Positions 25,111 to 33,895 of a stretch of 63,019 nucleotides of DNA are shown here, one piece after another; position 1 is the first letter of the stretch, and the number at the start of each line of letters is the position of its first letter. A program made the position numbers and the translations under genes. Where the stretch lies: positions 1-63,019 of the forward strand of contig JAUIHS010000026.1 of NCBI GenBank assembly GCA_030432255.1, in the 5' to 3' direction. Source of the stretch: Phycisphaerae bacterium. Lineage in GTDB: Bacteria; Planctomycetota; Phycisphaerae; Phycisphaerales; UBA1924. The notes under the pieces are model-generated. The model searched no databases. It was not told the origin of the DNA and saw only the letters and a program-made list of their open reading frames with translations.

Positions 25111-27326
25111 CTGGCCACTTCTTCCGGTGTCCATACGGGGAGTGCGGCGAGTTCGGTGCGTGATGCGTCGGTCACCTCGATGCCCCAGGTTTCGAAATAC
25201 GCACAGAGGTTGTGCCCGGCGGCACGGCTGAAGTGGACGAGGAAGCAGTTGCGTTCTTCCTGCACGTTCGTCGGCTGAGCCGCGGCGGGGAGTTTCCGGA
25301 TGGTGTCGAAGGCGGTGTGAAACGTCTCGAAGCCGAAGTGATGCCAGAGCAGTGCGTAGAACTGGAGCGTTTCGAAGGGGCCTCCGACCTTGTCAAAGGG
25401 ATCGCCGAAGTCCTTCTGGCGACTGTAGATCTTCCAGGCCTCGGGTGGATGTGAGCGCATGACGTCGCTGTCGAGCGGATAGCCGTTCACGGTGTGCAGG
25501 GCATAGACCGTGAAGATGTTCACGGTGACCTCACCTGTGGCATGGTCTGTCCACAACTGGTTCTGGTGGGCGTGGCCCATTTCGTGATAGTGGCCCCAGA
25601 GCTTGTTGGGACCCTTGGCATCGAAGTTGGCGAGGTCGAAGATGGCCCCCGCCTCACTTGTCGGGATCACGATGGGTGCATCCGACGGACAGTACATGTA
25701 GCCGTAGCTCACGCTGGTGTCCGCGACGTAGCGATAGGGACGATCGGACCAGTGGTTGGCAGTTCGCGGCTCAAGTGACTCCATCGCTTCGTGAACCCGA
25801 TTCCAATGATCCATGACGAGTTCGGGGTACTCCAGGTCACGGATCACTTCGGACGGCACCGTGAAGAAGAGTTCGTCCGAACCGATCTCCGCCCACGGTG
25901 CCGGGTACTGCCGGATCGTGCGGCGCCATTCATGCGGGTCCGTGACGCCGTGATGGTAGAGGGGCGCCCGGACGACGTTCATGAATTCGATGGACAGTGG
26001 CTCCGCGGGTTCGTAACCCACGGGAATATCCACGTAGATCGGTCCGCCGATCGCGCTGGCGACGAGCGTGACCGGTTCGGTCACGGTGTAGCGCCGCATG
26101 GCGCTGCGCAGGCGGACGCGCCACGGATGCTGGTGCTGATCCTGCCATGCTCCGATCTGGATCACGATGTCACCGCGCTTCGCCGCCGCTTCTGATGTGC
26201 GCACGCGTACGACTTCGCCGGCGGCCGCGTAGAGTCCGGTGGAGTGCCAGCCGGGGACGCCCGGGTCGATGTCGAGTGACACCAGTCGTTCGCGTGCAGG
26301 ACCCGGCTCACCGGGGAAGGCAACGCTCGAAGGATGGGCGCGCAGGTGGGTTGGAGGCAGTTCCATGGCGCGTCGCGCATCCAGGTCGATGAGTGCGCGT
26401 CCCAGCGCATGCGTGCTCGGCGTGAGTCGGTCCGCTGCGAGATTCCGATACACCGCATCAAGGTCCTGCCGATGCTGGGCCGCGAGGCGATCGGCGCGGC
26501 GGATCAGCGTGGAGTCCAGCGGTACGGCGCCGAATGCGTTGCCAACGATACGCGCTGCGAGTTCGATGTTGCTCTCGCCCTCGCCCTTCCCCGCGAGAAT
26601 GTCCAGCGCATGATCCGCATTGGCCAGCAGGAGTCGGTCTCGATCGACCGGGTACGTTCCGCCGGGGCCGAAGCCGGAATGGGCGCCGCTGGTGAAACGA
26701 ACGCCGGCCTCCGAGAGCAGGTGGTTGGCAGGGAGCGCATCAATCGTGAGGCCGGGATTCAGTTGAAGCTGCCCCCAGGCCGTCTCGGTGACGATCATGC
26801 CCCCGCCGCGGCGGATCCACCGCTCCAGTTCGTCGATGCGCCCGGCCCGACTGAATGCCTGCGGCGATCCGATGACGACATCCACATCCTCGAAGCGGAC
26901 ATCATCGGCCGTGCCGCCGATGCGCTGGATGTTGACTTCCCGCTGCGCGCATTCGGCTTCGATGGCATCAGTCAGGCCGAAGATACGGATGGTGTTACGG
27001 CTGGAGCTTCGGCGCGCGCTGAGCCATGGCAGCGCGTTGACGGCAAAGACCTCCGAGTCGGCGTCCGCCGTCTGTACGAAACCGCCGTGCCCGAGGACGA
27101 CGAGCCTGCCGCGGGCGAGGGTCGCGGCGGCGGCGAAGATATCGCCGTCGGGTGAGACGACGAGCGGGCGGGCGTCACCCCACGTGATCATGGAGGCGGG
27201 ATTGCCTCCGGTCGCGAGTGCATCGACTTTGGCGAGCAGGTCATCGACCGGGATGTGGGCGGCGTTCGCGGGGAGGCTGAGGGATGCCGCGAGGATGCCG
27301 GCCGTCAGAAGTCGGTGGAGTTTCAT
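25104..27326 (-). CDS. Secreted M60-family (enhancin-like) metallopeptidase
   Basis: This 740-residue protein has a signal peptide (ILAASLSLPANAAHIPVDDL). Residues 50-250 form a GATase/ThuA-like domain (GRLVVLGHGGFV, IDELERWIRRGGGMIVTETA). A beta-sandwich follows. The M60 peptidase core has the zinc motif in YHEMGHAHQNQLWTD near residues 578-592 (HExxH), with the downstream segment TVNIFTVYALHTV. M60 enzymes cleave mucin-like or glycosylated proteins outside the cell. This suggests use of host or algal glycoproteins, although the substrate is not known. The protein probably acts in the periplasm or is secreted. Confidence 0.88.
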   Translation of the reverse strand: MKLHRLLTAGILAASLSLPANAAHIPVDDLLAKVDALATGGNPASMITWGDARPLVVSPDGDIFAAAATLARGRLVVLGHGGFVQTADADSEVFAVNALPWLSARRSSSRNTIRIFGLTDAIEAECAQREVNIQRIGGTADDVRFEDVDVVIGSPQAFSRAGRIDELERWIRRGGGMIVTETAWGQLQLNPGLTIDALPANHLLSEAGVRFTSGAHSGFGPGGTYPVDRDRLLLANADHALDILAGKGEGESNIELAARIVGNAFGAVPLDSTLIRRADRLAAQHRQDLDAVYRNLAADRLTPSTHALGRALIDLDARRAMELPPTHLRAHPSSVAFPGEPGPARERLVSLDIDPGVPGWHSTGLYAAAGEVVRVRTSEAAAKRGDIVIQIGAWQDQHQHPWRVRLRSAMRRYTVTEPVTLVASAIGGPIYVDIPVGYEPAEPLSIEFMNVVRAPLYHHGVTDPHEWRRTIRQYPAPWAEIGSDELFFTVPSEVIRDLEYPELVMDHWNRVHEAMESLEPRTANHWSDRPYRYVADTSVSYGYMYCPSDAPIVIPTSEAGAIFDLANFDAKGPNKLWGHYHEMGHAHQNQLWTDHATGEVTVNIFTVYALHTVNGYPLDSDVMRSHPPEAWKIYSRQKDFGDPFDKVGGPFETLQFYALLWHHFGFETFHTAFDTIRKLPAAAQPTNVQEERNCFLVHFSRAAGHNLCAYFETWGIEVTDASRTELAALPVWTPEEVASE

Positions 27327-27494
27327 GGAGCCAATCGTAACGGTTTGTGCCCGTTCGCAGCGTTGGCGGGGTGGAGACGTCGGCGTCCTGCGGTTGGCAC
27401 ATTTCGCGACCCGTCGGCCCGCATCTTCCCGGACGTGTAGGATGCAGGGCTGGCCGGGGCAATATGAACGCGGCGGTTCCGAAGGAGATGCTGG

Positions 27495-28052
27495 ATGATC
27501 TATGTGGCGTCAACCATCCTGGGTCTGATGGCACTCGTGGGTGTCGCTCTGACGGTCTTCGGGCTGCCGGGCATCTGGGCGTTGCTGCTGTCCATGATTG
27601 CGCTGGATGTGTGGCAGCCGGAACTGGTTCCTCTGTGGGCGCACATCGTGGTTGCGGTGCTGGCGATCACCGGCGAGATCGTTGACTTCGCGGCGGGCGC
27701 TGCCGGTTCCAAGGTGGCTGGTGGTAGTCGCCGCGCCGGTGTCGGCGCGATCATCGGCGGCATTGTCGGTGCGATCGTGGGAACGCCGTTGATTCCGATT
27801 CCGGTTGTGGGGACGATCGTCGGCGGCGCGATCGGCGCCGGTGTGGGCGCAGCGCTGTTCGAGTTGAGCAAATCCACACCGATCCCGGAGGTGCTGCCGG
27901 AGGGGTGGCAGCCGGACAATCCCGGACGGCGCGCGACGAAGGTGGCGGTCGGCGCGGCGACGGGCCGTCTCATTGCGACGGTGGTGAAGGCAATGCTGTC
28001 GGTTGCGGCGTCATTGACGGCGGCGTTGGGGATGGTGGTGAATTGGTTTTAG
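27495..28052 (+). CDS. DUF456 membrane protein
   Basis: The 185-residue protein contains glycine-rich hydrophobic segments. It has VFGLPGIWALLLSMIALDVW near residues 22-41 and GEIVDFAAGAAGSKVAGGSR near 59-78. Next come GAIIGGIVGAIVGTPLIPIP and TIVGGAIGAGVGAALFEL, which match DUF456. The ATG has AAGGAGATGC upstream. Its function is unknown, and it sits in the inner membrane. The TAG stop codon lies inside the first unit of a TTAGGTG heptamer array, so the repeat has reached the coding end. Confidence 0.88.
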   Translation: MIYVASTILGLMALVGVALTVFGLPGIWALLLSMIALDVWQPELVPLWAHIVVAVLAITGEIVDFAAGAAGSKVAGGSRRAGVGAIIGGIVGAIVGTPLIPIPVVGTIVGGAIGAGVGAALFELSKSTPIPEVLPEGWQPDNPGRRATKVAVGAATGRLIATVVKAMLSVAASLTAALGMVVNWF

Positions 28053-28090
28053 GTGTTAGGTGTTAGGTGTTAGGTGTTAGGTGTTAGGTG
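28049..28090 (+). repeat. TTAGGTG heptamer array, six units
   Basis: Six exact copies of TTAGGTG run from 28049, the first overlapping the DUF456 stop codon. The array ends in TTGGGGG. It is the most regular tandem array in the window. Confidence 0.95.
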
Positions 28091-28093
28091 TTG

Positions 28094-28200
28094 GGGGTTT
28101 GGCATTCGGCATTCGATATTTTGGGAAAGGCAGTCGGCAGCCGGCAATCGGCAATCGGGGTTGAGCGCCTTCGGCGTGAGATTGAGGAGCTTCCGCTCCG
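28094..28200 (+). repeat. Composite intergenic repeat (GGCATTCGG, GGCAATC, 15-mer and hairpin)
   Basis: After the heptamers come GGCATTC units (28099-28112), CGGCAATCGGCAATCGGGG (28142-28160), the 15-mer GAGCGCCTTCGGCGT (28163-28177) and hairpin GAGC-TTCC-GCTC (28187-28198). The last two parts match 8226-8263 in order and spacing. Confidence 0.8.
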
Positions 28201-28226
28201 CAGTTGAGTCGAGCTAGAATCGAGTG

Positions 28227-29168
28227 ATGCGACGTGGAATCACATTGGTCCAGGTGCTCACGCTGCTCGCCGTGATGGGGCTGGTGATGCTGATCGTGTC
28301 GCCCGCGCTGCACAAGGCGCTGCACAAGGCGCGGTGTGGTGCGGCCCAACTCCAGGACGGGGTGCAGCTTCGCAGCATCGTCCAGGGATGCTCGGCATGG
28401 TCACAGGACAATGATGGGCTGTTCCCGATTCCGGAACTGGTCGATGCAGCGCATGCGACCGAGTCGGTTGGGTCCGGCAAGAACCGGACCGGGAGTGTCC
28501 TGTCCATCCTGATCTTCAATCGCCTGATCGAGCCCGAGATCTGCGTAAGCCCGCGCCTTTGTACGGAGCGCAACCGGAAGATCCGCGCGTGCGATGACTT
28601 TGAGTATGCCACGCCGAGCGCAGCGATTGATCCGGTACTTGCTGTGTATGACCCGGCATTTCGCGGCAGCCCGGAAGATGTGGGGGCCGTCAACTTTCGG
28701 GAGGTGGTCAGTCACAACAGCTATGCGCACATGGCCATTGGCGGGGCTCGTCTGGCGCACTGGCGCGACAACTTCTCAGCGTCAACTCCCATCTGGGCCA
28801 ATCGCGGCCCGCGCTACACAGATACGGGGCGCCTTGTGAAGGGGCCGCTGGGAGAGGGCTCCAGAACTCTGCGGATCCACGGTCCGGAAGATAGCTGGGA
28901 CGGCAATATTGCCTATGGCGACGGCCGGGTCACGTTTTCGTCGGTACCTGATCCGGAAGTAGTTGCGGGCAGCGTCGTGGGATCCGCGTCCTCAGAAGGG
29001 CTTCGAGACAACATCTTTGTCGATGAGACCACAGAAGGCGACGGTGAACTCGGCATCACGGAGCGCACCAACGCATTCCTGCGCATCTGGAAGCGCGGCA
29101 TTCCAGCGGATGGCACGCTCACCGACGCGCACCTGCAGCCTCAAAGCGGCTACGTCTGGATCGACTGA
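28227..29168 (+). CDS. Prepilin-like exported protein (type II secretion/pilin N-terminus)
   Basis: The ATG at 28227 follows a GTG at 28224, and I chose ATG. The 313-residue protein begins MRRGITLVQVLTLLAVMGLV, a class III prepilin signal cut after Gly. It differs from the canonical GFTLVELL in having Gln at mature position 5 instead of the conserved Glu that guides assembly. The C-terminal region (GIPADGTLTDAHLQPQSGYV) ends in VWID. Planctomycetes encode many such pilin-like proteins singly and far from the secretion genes. It may be a minor pseudopilin or an anchored protein. Its partners are not in the window. Confidence 0.78.
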   Translation: MRRGITLVQVLTLLAVMGLVMLIVSPALHKALHKARCGAAQLQDGVQLRSIVQGCSAWSQDNDGLFPIPELVDAAHATESVGSGKNRTGSVLSILIFNRLIEPEICVSPRLCTERNRKIRACDDFEYATPSAAIDPVLAVYDPAFRGSPEDVGAVNFREVVSHNSYAHMAIGGARLAHWRDNFSASTPIWANRGPRYTDTGRLVKGPLGEGSRTLRIHGPEDSWDGNIAYGDGRVTFSSVPDPEVVAGSVVGSASSEGLRDNIFVDETTEGDGELGITERTNAFLRIWKRGIPADGTLTDAHLQPQSGYVWID

Positions 29169-29205
29169 TCCCTCACCACTCGTCCCTGCTCCCTCGCCCC
29201 TTCCC
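29169..29205 (-). repeat. AGGGAGCAGGGACGAG-type tract at the glgP stop codon
   Basis: On the minus strand the glgP stop lies in GTAAGGGAAGGGGCGAGGGAG, split here into AAGGG/GAGGG units, followed by CAGGGACGAGTGGTGAGGGA. The same units follow the ABC permease stop at 1491. Confidence 0.7.
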
Positions 29206-31875
29206 TTACGTCGTCACGACTTCGCGGGTGGCGGAGTTGTCCCGCTTGTGGCCGCTCCCGTCGGTGATGTCCCCTTTGTGCCAGGCGATCAGGCCGGGGA
29301 CGAGGGTGCCGACGAGTCTGTCATCGCGGGGCATGACGCGGACGGTGAAGCCGCAGCGACCGGCGCCGGAGGCTTCGATCTCACCCGTGAAGGTCCAGGC
29401 GCCTTCCGCGGTGCGGTCGGCATCGGCGTTGAGTGTCATCGGGAGTGGGCGACCGTTGATGAGGTCGCCCATGCTGGTGACCTCGCCGTAGTACATCTCC
29501 ACGCTGACCTCTTCCGGCCGGAGTTCGCCGAGTTGGACGGTGGCGTGCACCGGGATCGACGAGCGGACGGGCACCGCGGGGCCGACGGGGGCGTCGATGC
29601 GCAGGACGTGGACTTCGTGCCAGTGCTGCTGGTACCGGCGGATCTGCTGCGCGAGGGCGCGGCCCTGTTCGAGGCCGTTTGTACGCAGGCGGCTGCCGTT
29701 GTTGTGGGCGTCGCCGTAGTACTGACGGGCGTAGTCCGCCACCATGCGATTGGTGCTGAACTCGGGCGTCAGTTCGCGGATGCACGCCTTCATGCGCGCG
29801 ATCCACTTGCGCGGGATTCCGCTCTGGTCCCGATCGTAGAACTCGGGAAGGATGCGGCGCTCGAAGAGGTCGTACAGCGCCTGGCTCTCGATCGCATCCG
29901 ACATATCGTCATCCGGGTAGCTCTCGCCCGCGCCGATGGCAAAGCCGACGCGGTTCTCGAAAGCTTCATCCCACCAGCCGTCCAGGATCGACACGTTGAT
30001 GCCGCCATTCATGGCCGCCTTCATGCCGGAGGTGCCGGAGGCTTCCATGCCGCGGCGGGGCGTGTTGAGCCAGATATCGCAGCCCTGCACGAGTCGGCGT
30101 CCGATTTCGATGTCGTAGTCTTCGAGGAAGACGATGCGGTTGAGTGGGCCCTTCTCGGCCGCGATCTTGACAAGGTCGCGAATGAGTTCCTTGCCGGGTC
30201 CGTCTGCGGGGTGCGCCTTGCCGGCAACGAGCAACTGGATGGGCATCTCCGAGTCGGCGAAGAGCGCGCGAAGTCGATCGAGGTCGGACATCAGCAGCGT
30301 GGCGCGCTTGTAGGTCGCGAAGCGGCGTGCGAATCCGATCGTCAGGACGTTGGGGTCGAGGGCGGCAGCCGCCGAGTCGATCTCGTCCTGGCTCATGCCG
30401 CGGCGGCGGAGTTGATGGCGAATGCGGCCGCGGCACCAGGTGATGAGGCTGCTGCGCTGCCGTTCGTGGGCGGCCCAGAGTTCCTCATCCGGGATCTCGC
30501 GTACGGAGCGCCAGATGGCGTAGTCGGTGGGGTCGTGCTGCCACTCGGGACCGAGGTAGCGATCGTAGAGTTCCATGAGATCGCTGCTGATCCAGGAGCG
30601 TGGATGGACACCGTTGGTGACATGTCCGATCGGGACTTCATCTTCCGGCAGGTCCTGCCAGAGATCGCGCCACATGCCGCGGCTGACATCCCCATGCAGT
30701 CGGCTGACCCCGTTGCAGAAGTTGCTGGTACGGAGTGCGAGGACGGCCATGGAGAATGACTCGGTGGCGTCGCCCTGATGGGAGCGTCCGAGGCCGAGGA
30801 GTCCATCGAGGCCGAGTCCGAGGCGGGGGAGCATGGGTGAGATGTACTTCTGGACGAGTTCCGGCGGGAAGCGGTCGATGCCGGCCGGGACTGGTGTGTG
30901 CGTGGTGAAGAGGTGCTGTGCGGCGGCGGTGGTGCGTGCTTCTTCGAAGTCCACGCCATGATCGTCGCGGAATCGGCAGATGCGTTCGAGTCCGAGGAAG
31001 GCGGCGTGCCCTTCGTTGATGTGGAAGACGGTGGGCTTCTCACCGATTTTCTCGAGGGCCCGGATACCACCGATGCCGAGGATCATTTCCTGCTGGATGC
31101 GCGTCTCGTTGTCGCCCCCGTAGAGGGTATGGGTGATGTCACGATCGGCGCGCTGGTTTTCGGGGAAGTTGGTGTCGAGCAGGTAGACGGGGATGCGGCC
31201 GACGTCGCAGACCCAGATGCCGACGACGACGTCGCGGCCGGGGAACTCGACGGTGATGCGATACTGTTCGTTGGTCTTGGGATCGATGAGTCGGCGGATG
31301 GGCTGGTTGGGAAAATCGATGTCGGGATAGGTTTCCTGCTGCCAGCCGTCGGCGTTGAGATACTGGTGGAAGTAGCCGCAGCGGTAGAGGAGTCCGACGC
31401 CGCAGAGTGGCAGTCCGAGTTCACTGGCGGATTTGACGTGATCACCGGCGAGGCATCCGAGTCCACCGGAGTAGATCTGGAAGCATTCGGTAAAGCCGAA
31501 CTCGGCGGAGAAGTATGCGATTCGGAGGGGGTTCTGTCCGTTGCCCTGCACGAGTTCGGCGTATTCCTTCTGGAACCATGCGAGTCTTTCGAGGTGATGT
31601 CGGAAGCGTGCATGGACGGAGCCGAGTGAGTGCATGAAGCTTCGATCGCGTGCGACTCGATCGAGTGTGTCCTGATCGAGTGCTCCGAGGAGCTTGACGG
31701 GGTTGTGGTGGGTCTGTTCCCAGAGTTCGCGATCGAGTCTTTCGAAGAGGTCGGTCGCTTCCGGATGCCAGGTCCACCAGAGGTTGTTGGCGATCTCCAG
31801 CAGGGGCCGGAGGGGCTCCGGGAGATCGGGGACGACTCGGAATGAGCAGATGGACGCGTTGCCGGCCTTGAGCAT
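29206..31875 (-). CDS. glgP: Alpha-glucan (glycogen) phosphorylase, TIGR02094 type
   Basis: This 889-residue enzyme splits glucose-1-phosphate from glycogen or maltodextrins using pyridoxal phosphate. The N-terminal DUF3417 region reads RPLLEIANNLWWTWHPEATD. The central block is YFSAEFGFTECFQIYSGGLG. The cofactor lysine lies in EASGTSGMKAAMNGGINVSI. These features place it in the short bacterial/archaeal alpha-glucan phosphorylase group, not the E. coli MalP group. About 170 extra C-terminal residues form a beta-domain (VSVEMYYGEVTSMGD). It is cytoplasmic. No other glycogen gene is adjacent, and the gene is transcribed alone and divergently from a small exported protein. Confidence 0.96.
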   Translation of the reverse strand: MLKAGNASICSFRVVPDLPEPLRPLLEIANNLWWTWHPEATDLFERLDRELWEQTHHNPVKLLGALDQDTLDRVARDRSFMHSLGSVHARFRHHLERLAWFQKEYAELVQGNGQNPLRIAYFSAEFGFTECFQIYSGGLGCLAGDHVKSASELGLPLCGVGLLYRCGYFHQYLNADGWQQETYPDIDFPNQPIRRLIDPKTNEQYRITVEFPGRDVVVGIWVCDVGRIPVYLLDTNFPENQRADRDITHTLYGGDNETRIQQEMILGIGGIRALEKIGEKPTVFHINEGHAAFLGLERICRFRDDHGVDFEEARTTAAAQHLFTTHTPVPAGIDRFPPELVQKYISPMLPRLGLGLDGLLGLGRSHQGDATESFSMAVLALRTSNFCNGVSRLHGDVSRGMWRDLWQDLPEDEVPIGHVTNGVHPRSWISSDLMELYDRYLGPEWQHDPTDYAIWRSVREIPDEELWAAHERQRSSLITWCRGRIRHQLRRRGMSQDEIDSAAAALDPNVLTIGFARRFATYKRATLLMSDLDRLRALFADSEMPIQLLVAGKAHPADGPGKELIRDLVKIAAEKGPLNRIVFLEDYDIEIGRRLVQGCDIWLNTPRRGMEASGTSGMKAAMNGGINVSILDGWWDEAFENRVGFAIGAGESYPDDDMSDAIESQALYDLFERRILPEFYDRDQSGIPRKWIARMKACIRELTPEFSTNRMVADYARQYYGDAHNNGSRLRTNGLEQGRALAQQIRRYQQHWHEVHVLRIDAPVGPAVPVRSSIPVHATVQLGELRPEEVSVEMYYGEVTSMGDLINGRPLPMTLNADADRTAEGAWTFTGEIEASGAGRCGFTVRVMPRDDRLVGTLVPGLIAWHKGDITDGSGHKRDNSATREVVTT

Positions 31876-32148
31876 GACGACTCTCTCGTTCGGTATGCGA
31901 TTGGTAAAACGGTTTATCAGAGACCTTCAATACTATATCGGTGCCGGGGCCCGGGTGTTCCTGTCTGATGCGGAACACGGGCCAGAGGATTTCCTGTGAA
32001 CATGCCTCGAATCAGGGAATCCCCCTTGGATCTCGGACCTGAGTTTCGTATCTTGGAGTTGAACTCGCCGCAGAGGACAAGGTGGTCCGCTGCACCCCGC
32101 ACAGGTGTATGGCCGGCGGCGAGGGCATTGGAGTCAGGAGTCAGATCA

Positions 32149-32412
32149 ATGCATGGTTCAATTTTTCGCGGTGCTGCAGTTGCGGCGGTGGTTCTGGTCG
32201 CCTCCGTGGCCTCGGCTTCGCCGGACGGACTGGACTTTTCCATGTCCGGCGTAGCGGACGGTTTCATACGTTCGGGAGCCCCGGTGGCCCTCTTCGGGCT
32301 CATGGGCCTTTTCGGGCGTCGGCAGCGTCACTGGTACGACGATCCGGAAGTGCTTGATGAACTGGTGCAGCTACCCAAGCTGCCCCAGGACTACATGTAC
32401 TTCCCGCGCTGA
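32149..32412 (+). CDS. Small exported protein (87 aa)
   Basis: I take the ATG at 32149, which starts a signal peptide (MHGSIFRGAAVAAVVLVASV, cut after ASA). Upstream in-frame codons from 31996 lack coding character. The mature part has a glycine-rich hydrophobic segment (APVALFGLMGLFGRRQ) and an acidic/aromatic tail (HWYDDPEVLDELVQLPKLPQ) ending in YMYFPR. I do not recognise it. It is divergent from glgP and lies upstream of the LpoB-like operon, separated by a 342-base region with a hairpin and a possible small frame. Confidence 0.55.
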   Translation: MHGSIFRGAAVAAVVLVASVASASPDGLDFSMSGVADGFIRSGAPVALFGLMGLFGRRQRHWYDDPEVLDELVQLPKLPQDYMYFPR

Positions 32413-32528
32413 TCGGTGCTCGACACCGTCGGTCGCCATGGCAGGGTCACCCGCGCGTGACCCTGTTGTCGCGCGCGGCTCACACACGCCCGGGGGAGGG
32501 GCTCGGGGGCTCGGCGCCCGAAAAAGAC

Positions 32529-32561
32529 CGCTGGACCCCGTCTGTTCGGCGGGGCCCAGCG
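32529..32561. other. Stable hairpin in the leader of the lipoprotein operon
   Basis: CGCTGGACCCCG pairs with CGGGGCCCAGCG (11 of 12 bp) around a nine-base loop. On the minus strand it is followed by GTCTTTTTCGGG, which would act as a terminator in that direction. On the plus strand it could be a leader structure before the frame at 32588. Confidence 0.55.
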
Positions 32562-32587
32562 ATCTGGAGGAGAAAGAGGAATTCGAG

Positions 32588-32758
32588 ATGGGCAATGCTT
32601 CTGCCTGCCCTCTATCTTCCTCGATGAACCGGTGCGAATCCTATGAGGGAGATACCCTAATCCTGAATGCGCTGACATTGACGGCAGCCGGCGCGTCACA
32701 AACCTGTCGTCAACCGCATGAGTACTCGACCATGATCCCCAGCGGAGGCTTCAGATGA
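32588..32758 (+). CDS. Possible small leader ORF (56 aa)
   Basis: This frame starts with ATG after a strong purine tract (GGAGGAGAAAGAGG) and ends with TGA overlapping the ATG of the first LpoB-like gene by four bases, as in translational coupling. The sequence (MGNASACPLSSSMNRCESYE) is not like any family I know. It could simply be a leader that couples translation to the operon, or it may be non-coding. Confidence 0.35.
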   Translation: MGNASACPLSSSMNRCESYEGDTLILNALTLTAAGASQTCRQPHEYSTMIPSGGFR

Positions 32759-33330
32759 AGGCAGTCAGGTTCGGCGTGTTGTGCTGTGTTGCAGGTGCGG
32801 TGGTCCTCGCCGGATGTCAATCCGGCGCACAGAACCAGGGTCGCACCAAGACCCGCCCGCTCGACACGCGGCTGGTCGAGGAGGAGGGCCTCGCCTCCAA
32901 GGACCTCGTCACGGCGACGGACGACATGGTGCAGCAGATCGCGAGCAATGATCGCATCCGCAATGCGCCCTACACCGTCGACATCGTGATGGACCGCGTG
33001 GTGAACGCGACGCGCAGTGAGCCGAACCGCAACTTCGACATCTACCTCGCACGTATACGTGCGCGCCTGTCACAGGCCGATGTGCCGAACCTCCGCTTCC
33101 ATTTCAACAAGACCCAGGTCGTGAGCCTGCGCCGCTCCGAGGGCCTCGAACCGCCGCCCGAGAGTGGCCTGCCGACGTATGCCTCCAGCGTTGACTACGC
33201 GCTGACCGCGACGTTCTACGACATGGAGTCCGGCGCCACGGATACCTACCTGCTCACTTTCCAGGTGGTCGACATCCACAACGGTGAGATCATCTGGGAA
33301 GGCATGTACGAAGTGAAGTTCCGCGCGTGA
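32755..33330 (+). CDS. LpoB-like outer-membrane lipoprotein (copy 1)
   Basis: The 191-residue protein has a lipoprotein signal (CVAGAVVLAGCQSGAQ) and the LpoB-type core DLVTATDDMVQQIAS, then VDIVMDRVVNATRSEPNR and NGEIIWEGMYEVKF. In Gammaproteobacteria LpoB crosses the periplasm to activate the peptidoglycan synthase PBP1B. Here only the fold is supported, and the partner is unknown. It is the first of four co-directional envelope lipoprotein genes (LpoB-like, LpoB-like, COG3014-like, YcfL-like), an arrangement reminiscent of conserved lpoB neighbourhoods. Confidence 0.83.
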   Translation: MKAVRFGVLCCVAGAVVLAGCQSGAQNQGRTKTRPLDTRLVEEEGLASKDLVTATDDMVQQIASNDRIRNAPYTVDIVMDRVVNATRSEPNRNFDIYLARIRARLSQADVPNLRFHFNKTQVVSLRRSEGLEPPPESGLPTYASSVDYALTATFYDMESGATDTYLLTFQVVDIHNGEIIWEGMYEVKFRA

Positions 33331-33343
33331 TGAGGGGGACGTG

Positions 33344-33895
33344 ATGCGGTTCGGCTGGATGATCGCGCTCCTGCTGTTGCATGGGGCGATCGGGTGCGGC
33401 GGGCCGCGCCTGCATGACACCACCATGCTCACGAGCGTGGACGTCGTGGAGATGACGGACCAGATGGTCGCTTCCCTCGCCGCCAGCGGCCTCATGGAAG
33501 GGCGCACTGAGGACTCGCCGCCCATGGTGATCACGATGGACCGCGTTGCGAATCGAACCGAGCACATCATGTCGCCCGGCGAACGCTGGGGTGTGATCAA
33601 CCGCCTGCGCGCCCTGCTCATGCAGACCGATCTTCGATCCGAACGGCATCTCATCTTCGTGATGCCGACGCAGGCGTGGGAGGCTCTCGAAGTGGTTGAC
33701 CAGGCACCGCCCCATCGACTGAAGCCGACCCACGCACTGCGCGCGACGTTCCGGTCTGATACACAGTCATCCATCCGCGCTCGGACGGATGCCTACCTGT
33801 GCGCGTTCCAGATGCTCGATCTGGGCGACGGCGCACTCGTCTGGGAAGACGCCTTCGAGGTCAAGTACACCGTCAGCAGGAACCGGTTCGACTGA
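33344..33895 (+). CDS. LpoB-like lipoprotein (copy 2)
   Basis: This 183-residue paralogue begins at ATG 33344, 13 bases after the first copy. It has a signal and lipobox (IALLLLHGAIGCGG). Its core matches copy 1 block for block: DVVEMTDQMVASLAASGLME, PPMVITMDRVANRTEHI and DGALVWEDAFEVKYTV. Overall identity is low, so the duplication is old. Two versions in one operon suggest they form a hetero-complex or serve two synthases. Its stop codon overlaps the next start by one base (TGATG). Confidence 0.78.
   Translation: MRFGWMIALLLLHGAIGCGGPRLHDTTMLTSVDVVEMTDQMVASLAASGLMEGRTEDSPPMVITMDRVANRTEHIMSPGERWGVINRLRALLMQTDLRSERHLIFVMPTQAWEALEVVDQAPPHRLKPTHALRATFRSDTQSSIRARTDAYLCAFQMLDLGDGALVWEDAFEVKYTVSRNRFD

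Noticed and set aside
28049..28090. TTAGGTG array considered as telomere-like or CRISPR-like
   Set aside because: It is only six units in an internal position on a bacterial segment and belongs with other low-complexity 3' tracts.
28963..30759. 598-codon plus-strand frame antisense to glgP
   Set aside because: It overlaps the well-conserved phosphorylase including the cofactor site, and shows no domain of its own.
31996..32148. N-terminal extension of the 87-residue exported protein
   Set aside because: A signal peptide starts at 32149, and the upstream codons do not look coding.
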